From Ailurus styani (taxonomy: Eukaryota; Chordata; Mammalia; Carnivora; Ailuridae): a stretch of 64,000 nucleotides of DNA. Below are positions 57,300 through 64,000 of this stretch, piece by piece (the first letter of the stretch is position 1; every line of letters starts with the position of its first letter). The notes below the pieces were generated by a model. The model was given only the letters and a program-made list of their open reading frames with translations. It was not told the origin of the DNA and searched no databases. The position numbers and the translations under genes are program-made. Location of the stretch: the NCBI GenBank assembly GCA_002007465.1, contig LNAC01000032.1, forward strand, positions 9,541,218 through 9,605,217. Direction: 5' to 3'.

Positions 57300-60200
57300 C
57301 AGCATAATCCCTCCAGTCCCATCCACGTTGATGCATAAGCTAGGTATTCATCCTTTCTGATGGCTGAGTAATATTCCATTGTGTATATGGACCTTCTTTG
57401 TCCATTCATCTGTTAAAGGGCATCTCTGTTCTTGGCTATTATGGAAACTGCTGCTATGAACATTGGGGTGCATATGGCCCTTCTTTTCACTACATCTGTA
57501 TCTTTGGGGTAAATAACCAGTAGTGCAACTGCCCGGTCATAGGGTTGCCTATTTTTAATTTTTTGAGGAACCTCCACACTGTTTTCCAAAGCGGCTGCAC
57601 CATCTTGCATTCCCACCAACAGTGTAAGAGGGTTCCCCTTTCTCCACATCCTCTCCAACGTTTATTGTTTCTTGTCTTGTCAATTTTTGCCATTCTAACT
57701 GGTGTAAGGTGGTATCTCACTGTGGTTTTGATTTGAATTTCCCTGATGGCTAATGATGATGAACATTTTTTCATGTGTCTGTTAGCCATTTGTATGTCTT
57801 CTTTGGAGAAGTGTCTGTTCATGTCTTCTGCCTATTTTTTGACTTGATTATTTGTTTTTTGGGCGTTGAGTTTGAGAAGTTCTTTATAGATCTTGGATAT
57901 TAGCCCTTTGTCTGTAGTGTCATTTGCAAATATCTTTTCCCATTCTGTGGGTTGCTTCTTTGTTTTGTTGACTGTTTCCCTTGCTGTGCAGCTTTTTATC
58001 TTGATCAAGTCCCAAAAGTTCATTTTCACTTTTGTTTCCTTTGCCTTTGGAGATGTGTCTTGAAAGAAGTTGCTGTGGCTGATGTCGAAGAGGTTACTGC
58101 CTATGTTCTCCTCTAGGACTTTGATGGATTCCTGTCTCATATTGAGGTCTTTCATTCATTTTGAGTTTATCTTTGTGTATGGTATAAGGGAATGGTCGAG
58201 TTTCATTCTTCTGTATATAGCTGTCCTATTTTCCAAGCACCATTTATTAAAGAGACTGTCTTTCTTCCATTGAATATTTTTTCCTGCTTTGTCAAATATG
58301 ATTTGACCATAGAGTTGAGGGCCCATATCTGGACTCTCCACTCTGTTCCATTGCTCTATGTGTCTGTTTTTGTGCCAGTACCATGCTGTCTTAGTGATCA
58401 CTGCTTCATAATATAGCTTGAAATCAGGCAATGTGATGCTCCCAGCTTTGTTTTTCTTTTTCAACATTTCCTTGGCAATTTGGGGTCTTTTCCGGTTCCA
58501 TACAAATTTTAGGATTGTTTGTTCCAGCACTTTGAAAAATGACAATAGTATTTTGATTGGGATGGAGTTGAAAGTATAGATTGCTCTGAGCACCATAGAC
58601 ATTTTAGTATGTTTATTCTTTCGATCCATGAGCATGGAATGTTTTTCCATCTTTTTGTATCTTCTTCAATTTCTTTCATGAGTGTTCGGTAGTTCCTCAA
58701 GTGCAGATCCTTTACCTCTTTGGTTAGGTTTATTCTTGGGTATCTTATGGTTTTTGGTGCTATTGTAAATAGAATTGATTCTCTAATTTCTCTACCTACG
58801 ATTTCATTGTTTGTGTGTAAGAAAGCAACTGATTTCTGTACACTGATTTTGTATCCTGCTACATTATTGAATTGCTGTATGAGTTCTAATAATTTGAGGG
58901 TAGAGTCTTTTGGGTCATCTGCGAAGAGAGAGAGCTTGACTTCTTCTTTGCCAATTTGAATACCTTTTATTTCTTTTTGTTGTCTGATTGCTCTTGCTAG
59001 GACTTCTAGTACTATGTTGAACAACAGTAGTGAGAGTGGGCATCCNCTTTTATTTCTTTTTGTTGTCTGATTGCTCTTGCTAGGACTTCTAGTACTATGT
59101 TGAACAACGGTAGTGAGAGTGGGCATCCTCCTTGTGTTCCTGATCTTAAGGGAAAGGCTCTTAGTTTTTCCCCACAGAGAATGATATTTGTTATGGGTTT
59201 TCCATAGTTGGATTTTATGAAATTGAGGACTGTTCCCTCTATCCCTATCCTCTGAAGAGTTTTAATCAGGATCAGATGCTGTATTTTGTCAAATGATTTT
59301 TCTGCATCAATTGAGAGGACCATGTGGTTCTTCTCTCTTCTCTTATTAACTTGTTCTGTCACATTGATTGATTCGTGAATGTTGAACCACTCTTGCATCC
59401 CAGGGGTAAATCCCACGTGGTTGTGGTGGATAATCTTTTTTTAATGTACTGTTGGATCCTATTAGCTAAGATCTTGTTGAGAATCTTGACATCTATATTC
59501 ATCAGGGATATTGGTCTGAAATTCCCCCTTTTGATGGTGTCTTTGCCTGGTTTGGGGATCAAGGTAATGCTGGCCTCATAGAGATTCTGGAAGTTTTCCT
59601 TTTGTTTCTATTTTTTGAAACAGCTTCAGGAGAATAGGTATTATTTCTTCTTTGAATGTTTGGTAGAATTCCCCAGGGAATCTGTCAAGTCCTGGACTCT
59701 TGTTTTGGGGGAGGTTTTTGATCACTGCTTCAATCTCGTTACTAGTTATTGGTCTATTCAGGTTGTCAATTTCTTCCTGGTTCAGTCTTGGAAGTTTATA
59801 GGTTTCCAGGAATGCATCCATTTCTACTAGGTTACTTAACTTATTGGTATATAGCTGTTGATAATAGTTTGTGATGATTGTTTCTATTTCCTTGGTGTTA
59901 GTAGTGATCTCCCCCCTTTCATTCATAATTTTATTAATTTGGGTCCCTTCTCTTTTCTTTTGGATAAGTCTGGCCAATGGTTTATCAATCTTATTAATTC
60001 TTTCAAAGAACTAGCTTCTAGTTTTGTTGATGTGTTCTACTGTATTTCTGGTTTCTAATACATTGATCTCTGCTCCAATCTTAATTATTTCCCTTTTCGT
60101 GTCTGGGTTAGGCTTAATTTGTTGCTGATTCTCCACTTCTTTAAGGTGTAAAGAGAGTTTGTGTATTGGGATTTTTCTATTTTTTTCAGTGAGGCTTGGA

Positions 60201-61073
60201 TGGCTATGTATTTCTCCCTTAGGACTGCCTTTGTATCCCATAGGTTTTGGACCAATGTGTTTTCATTCTTATTGGTTTTCATGAATTGTTTAAGTTCTTT
60301 GATTTCCTGGTTGACCCAAACATTCTTGAGCAGGATGGTCTTTAGCTTCCAAGTGTTTGAATTTCTTCCAAACATTTTCTTGTGATTGAGTTCCAGATTC
60401 AAAACATTGTAGTCTGAAAATATGCAGGGAATAATCTGACTTGTGACCCAGTATGTGGTCTGTTCTGGAGAAAGTTCCGTGTGCATTCTAGAAGGATGAG
60501 TATACTGTTGTTTTAGGGTGGAATGTTCTGTATAAATCTATGAGGTCCATCTGGCCCAGTGTGTCATTCAAAGCTCTTGTTTCTTTGTTGATTTTCTGCT
60601 TAGATGATCCATCTATTGCGGAGAGTGGAATGTTAAGGTCCCCCATAATTAATGTATTCTTATCAATACGACTCTTTATTTTCATTAACAGTTGGCTTAT
60701 GTAGTTGGCTGCTCCCATGTTGGGGGCATAGATATTTACAATGGTTAGATCTTCTTGTTGGGTAGACCCTTTAAGAATGATATAGTGTCCTTCTGTATCT
60801 CTGACTACAGTCTTTAGCTTAAAATTTAATTTGTCTGATATTGGAATTGCTACCTCAGCTTTCTTTTGAGGTCCGTTGGCATGAAAGATGGTTCTCCATC
60901 CCTTCACTTTCAATCTGGGGGTATCTTTAGGTTCAAAATGAGTCTCTTGTAGAAAGCATATGGATGGATCCTGTCTTTTTATCCAATCTGCAATCCTGTG
61001 CCATTTTATGGGAGCATTTAGGCCATTCGCATTGAGAGTGATTATTGATGGCTATGATATTTATTGTCGTCAT
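57300..61073 (-). pseudogene. L1 ORF2 remnant (endonuclease / reverse transcriptase)
   Basis: Minus-strand pieces show the endonuclease motif MGDLN (60640-60660 region) and SDYN, the reverse-transcriptase FADD motif (about 58934-58914) and the C-terminal region with [15 protein letters not shown]. The start ATG is at 61073-61071, with an early frameshift after about ten codons. Further stops break the C-terminal part. An assembly duplication at 58964-59128 adds one artificial frameshift. Confidence 0.85.
59046..59046. other. single-N assembly gap inside L1 ORF2
   Basis: 82 bp before the N (58964-59045) recur after it (59047-59128) with one difference (caacagtag / caacggtag). The extra 83 bases shift the ORF2 frame artificially. 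Confidence 0.9.
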
Positions 61074-61139
61074 GTTGCCTGTGAGGTCCTTCTTTCTATA
61101 GATTTCTCTGTTTCTTTCTGGTCTATGTGACTCTTGAGG

Positions 61140-62033
61140 TTCTCTTCACTTACAGCATCCCCCGTAGAATTTCTTGAAGGGCCTCTTTAGTGGTCACATA
61201 CTCTTTCAGTTTTTGCCAGTCCTGGAAGCTCTTTATCTCTCCATAAATGACAGCTTTCCTGGATAAAGTGTTCTTGGCTGCATGTTCTTCTTATTTAATA
61301 CCCTGAATATGTCTTGTCAGCCCTTTCTGGCTTGCCAGGTTTCTTTGGACAGGTCTGATGTTATTCTGATATTCCTCCCTCTGTACGTAAGGAATATCTT
61401 TCCCCTAGCTTCCCTTAAGATGTTTTCCCTAGTTTTAAGATTTGCAAGTTTCACTATTACATGCCTGGGGGTCAGTCTGTCCTCCTTGATCTTGGGGAGT
61501 TCTCTCTGCCTCTAGGACACAAATGCTTTTTTTCATTCCCCAGATTAAGGAAGTTCTCAGCTAGGACTTGCTCAAATATATCTTCTAGTCCTCTCTCTCT
61601 CTCTCTTCACCCCTTCAGGGATCCCAACAATTCACATATTGGAACATTTCTTGGTGTCACTTATTTATCTAATTCTGTTTTCATGGATTCTAAGCTGTTT
61701 GTTCCAGGCCTCCTCCTGATCCTTCTTTTCTATCAGTTTGTCTTCTAGATCACTAATTCATTCTTCTGCCTCATTTACCCTTCCTGTTAGAATATCTAGA
61801 TTAGATTGGATCTCATTGATAGCATTTTTAAGTTCTACCAGATCAGCTCTCACTTCTGCCCTTGGAAAATCTATGTTGCCATTAATGGTTTTCTCCAACC
61901 TAGCTATTGTTTGCATAACTGTTACCCTGAAGTCTATTTCTGACATCTTGCTTTTATCCATATCCATTAGTTCTGTGGCAGAGGCCACAGTCTCTGAATT
62001 TTTCCTGTGTTGGAGGTTCTTCCTCCCAGTCAT
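61140..62033 (-). pseudogene. L1 ORF1 remnant (RNA-binding coiled coil)
   Basis: The first 91 codons are open from 62033 to 61758 and form a heptad-rich coiled coil (MQTIARLEKTINGN, VELKNAINEIQSNLD, GRVNEAEE). The remainder to about 61140 is recognisable but has stops. ORF1p normally trimerises through this coiled coil and coats L1 RNA. Confidence 0.8.
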
Positions 62034-62814
62034 TCTGGTGAGAGGTGGTTGAAGGAATATACAGAGTCCAAACTATTGACCACAACCCAAGCAAGATGCA
62101 CCTGTTTTATAGGGACCTTAGGGTTATCGGCCTTTCGTTCTTTCAGCCTGTCTTCTGGGGGAGGGGTCTGCCGTGCTCTTACTAAGGCAACCCTGTTTGG
62201 GCAGAGTTACCCTGCCCTCTGTAGGGGGGATGGGCTCAGTGAAAACCAGTGTTGGGGGCTTTTGTTCTCTGGCACCTTTTCCTGGTGGCTTTCTGTATCT
62301 CTTCCGAGAGTCAGAGCAGAAGTCACTGTATCCAATCCTCTGTCTCAGAACAAAGAGATCACAGACTGTTCTCCAGAATGCTGTCCAGGCCACACGGACT
62401 CCATTTTTGTCTGTGCAGTGTCCTGGGTTGTGTGCCTCACAGCAGCAGCCCCAGCCCTTGCTTCCAGGTCCAGACACATCTCTGCCCTCTGTGGTTCTAA
62501 AGCTGCCAGCCACCCCCAGTTCACATACGTGCCCCCCACAGCTCCAGGTTTCAGTCTGGGGGGCTGCCCTAAAGTCCTTTCCCCATGGCTACTGGTCTGC
62601 GAGTCTGTGCCTGGTCCCCAGCTTGGGTTACTTTTGTGCTCCTGTGTTATTTCACCTTCCCAGCACCAGCACTTATGGTGGCTCCCTCCCTCTTCCATTT
62701 ATCTTCCAATATCTGCCCACAGAATCGCAGTCCCCTGCTTTATACCTTCAAAAGAGCTGCCAGAGATATTCTGTTGGTATAGATCCTGACATATCTTTTT
62801 ACATCTCAGGCTGA
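62007..62814 (+). other. long open frames antisense to the L1 5' UTR
   Basis: Two plus-strand frames overlap: 260 codons (62007-62789, GTG start, no internal Met) and 213 codons (62173-62814, with an ATG at 62230). They run antisense to the L1 5' UTR. The region is G/C-richer, so stops are rare. Primate L1 carries a short antisense ORF0 in its 5' UTR; whether carnivoran L1 has an equivalent is inference only. Confidence 0.3.
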
Positions 62815-62914
62815 TTTCATGGGTGTTCAGAGTGGTCTGGTAGATATCCAGCTCAATTCAGGGGACTGGTTGAAATAGGGTCCCCTGCTCTGCTGCCATT
62901 TTGACCCCACTGTC

Positions 62915-63150
62915 AAACATAATTTTAAAGCAACTATTATTAATCAAAGCCACACATTGTCACCCAGCTTCTAATCAGCATAAAACATCTAAAGTTACCA
63001 CACTGAGTTTATAGAGCCCAACCAAAAGAAAAGCAATTTGAACTTTTAGGCTCTGTAGTCTTACCAAGAAAAAGACACATGTTTGTTTAATATCTGAACT
63101 ACCTCTTTGTTCCTGTTACTTTCTTCTCAGAGTTTCAAGACTTCTAAAAT
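62915..63150. other. no recognised feature
   Basis: Short unique spacer between the L1 5' end and a young SINE. Confidence 0.3.
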
Positions 63151-63166
63151 CAAGAAATCAAATTTG

Positions 63167-63369
63167 TGGGCGCCTGGGTGGCTCAGTGGGTTAAAGCCCC
63201 TGCCTTCGGCTCAGGTCATGATCCCAGGGTCCTGGGATCGAGGCCCACGTCGGGCTCTCTGCTCAGCAGGGAGCCTGCTTCCTCCTCTCTCCTCTCTCTG
63301 CTTGCCTCTCTGCCTACTTGTAATCTCTCCCTCTGTGTCAAATAAATAAATAAAATCTTTAAAAAAAAA
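63167..63369 (+). mobile_element. young CAN-SINE, perfect TSD
   Basis: Near-consensus copy. The 15-bp duplication aagaaatcaaatttg lies at 63152-63166 and 63370-63384. Its 3' half and flank are repeated at 63399-63510 by the assembly gap. Confidence 0.96.
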
Positions 63370-63397
63370 AAGAAATCAAATTTGATAAACTGTTTAG

Positions 63398-63398
63398 N
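63398..63398. other. single-N assembly gap with perfect flanking duplication
   Basis: 63286-63397 and 63399-63510 are identical over 112 bp, covering the SINE tail, the TSD and unique flank. Confidence 0.92.
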
Positions 63399-63510
63399 TC
63401 TCTCCTCTCTCTGCTTGCCTCTCTGCCTACTTGTAATCTCTCCCTCTGTGTCAAATAAATAAATAAAATCTTTAAAAAAAAAAAGAAATCAAATTTGATA
63501 AACTGTTTAG

Positions 63511-64000
63511 TAGGACTAAAACAAACATGAAATTTGCACTTGACTTTGTGATAACCACTTCACCCTTTATATGAATGTATTGTTTATTTATTAACTTTTC
63601 AGAGCTATAGAGTAATTCACAGCTTAAGGAGAAGTTTTGCGTCATGAAGAAACAATGTACTGGGACCAAAAGTTCCATTTTCCCCACTAAGAAAATGCAC
63701 CAATCTATAATACACACATGAATCTCTAAACAGGGCATCTGGTTCCACAGCTTCTCAAATGATCCTCCTCACTCCCGTAGCTGGATCCATCTTATTTCAC
63801 ACAGTCTCTTTCTCTAAAAGATGGGAACGAAAAAGCATTACTCTTTCAGAACCAAGGTTGGAATTTTATGTATTTTTTATGGCACTACTTTGGGTTTGAG
63901 CTTCTAGATAACTCTTTAATATAAGACACTTTTCAGATTCTGGGGATATAAAACCACATTCAGTGTTCAGAGTTTCGTAGATATTCAAGCTCAAAGTTAG
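63511..64000. other. no recognised feature
   Basis: Unique-looking sequence to the window end. A minus-strand frame at 63472-63738 has no splice or family support. Confidence 0.3.

Larger units (their letters stand above)
56740..62908 (-). mobile_element. nearly full-length LINE-1, minus strand
   Basis: 3' UTR and A-rich tail complement at 56740-57290, ORF2 remnant about 57300-61073, ORF1 remnant about 61140-62033, and a G/C-richer 5' UTR from 62034 to 62908, whose 5' end (complement ctgctgccattttga) carries a YY1-like aaaatggc as in other mammalian L1 starts. About 5.9 kb after subtracting the nested SINE and the assembly duplication. Both ORFs are broken. Confidence 0.92.

Noticed and set aside
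58156..60913. Several long minus-strand frames as host genes
   Set aside because: They carry L1 ORF2 endonuclease and reverse-transcriptase motifs and belong to one decayed LINE-1.
62007..62789. A 260-codon plus-strand frame as a cellular protein-coding gene
   Set aside because: It lies entirely antisense to an L1 5' UTR, starts at GTG, has no internal methionine and overlaps another open frame. Kept only as a finding.

Overview
The window is nuclear DNA of a carnivoran mammal, most likely a mustelid (ferret, mink, marten or badger group). About thirty copies of the tRNA-Lys-derived CAN-SINE (SINEC) family lie on both strands, and CAN-SINEs are restricted to Carnivora. The youngest copies have a head reading ggcgcctgggtggctcagtg, a CT-rich middle, an (AAAT)n-AATCTTT tail and clean 9-17 bp target-site duplications; this form I associate with mustelid lineages. 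Older mammalian repeats fill much of the rest: LINE-1 of several ages, L2, MIR, ERVL-MaLR-type solo LTRs and MER5-like scraps. I recognise no complete protein-coding gene.

Layout: 0-5.9 kb holds SINEs, L2 and two plus-strand MaLR LTRs, with a minus-strand exon candidate at 1.3 kb. 5.9-9.2 kb is a decayed plus-strand L1 with two nested SINEs and two CA microsatellites. 9.4-14.8 kb holds MIR, an inverted pair of L1 fragments, ancient L1M pieces and another L1. 15.3-19.2 kb is SINE-dense. 19.35-19.9 kb is a CpG- and GC-box-rich patch. 22.7 kb has a strong CTCF-like motif. 25.8-28.2 kb is an L1 that split a MIR. 28.5-30.6 kb is the least repeat-like part: a minus-strand terminal-exon candidate with a poly(A) signal, and a CpG island containing a plus-strand exon candidate. 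32-46 kb is mainly repeats (MaLR LTRs, L1, L2, SINEs) plus weak coding-like segments at 40.7 and 43.6 kb. 47-53 kb holds a retrocopy 3' end, a minus-strand exon candidate at 49.1 kb and plus-strand candidates at 51.5 and 52.7 kb. 56.7-62.9 kb is a nearly full-length minus-strand L1 with recognisable ORF1, ORF2 and 5' UTR, all inactivated.

Three single-N positions (49737, 59046, 63398) are each flanked by a repeat of the adjacent sequence (about 50, 82 and 112 bp). They look like unmerged contig ends rather than biology, and one of them creates an artificial frameshift in the L1 ORF2.

The coding-like segments rest on splice-site consensus and open frames only. Similar patterns arise by chance in 64 kb of intron-like DNA, and I could not match any of them to a known protein, so they carry low to moderate confidence. 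I see no CRISPR, operon, phage or other prokaryotic-type system.
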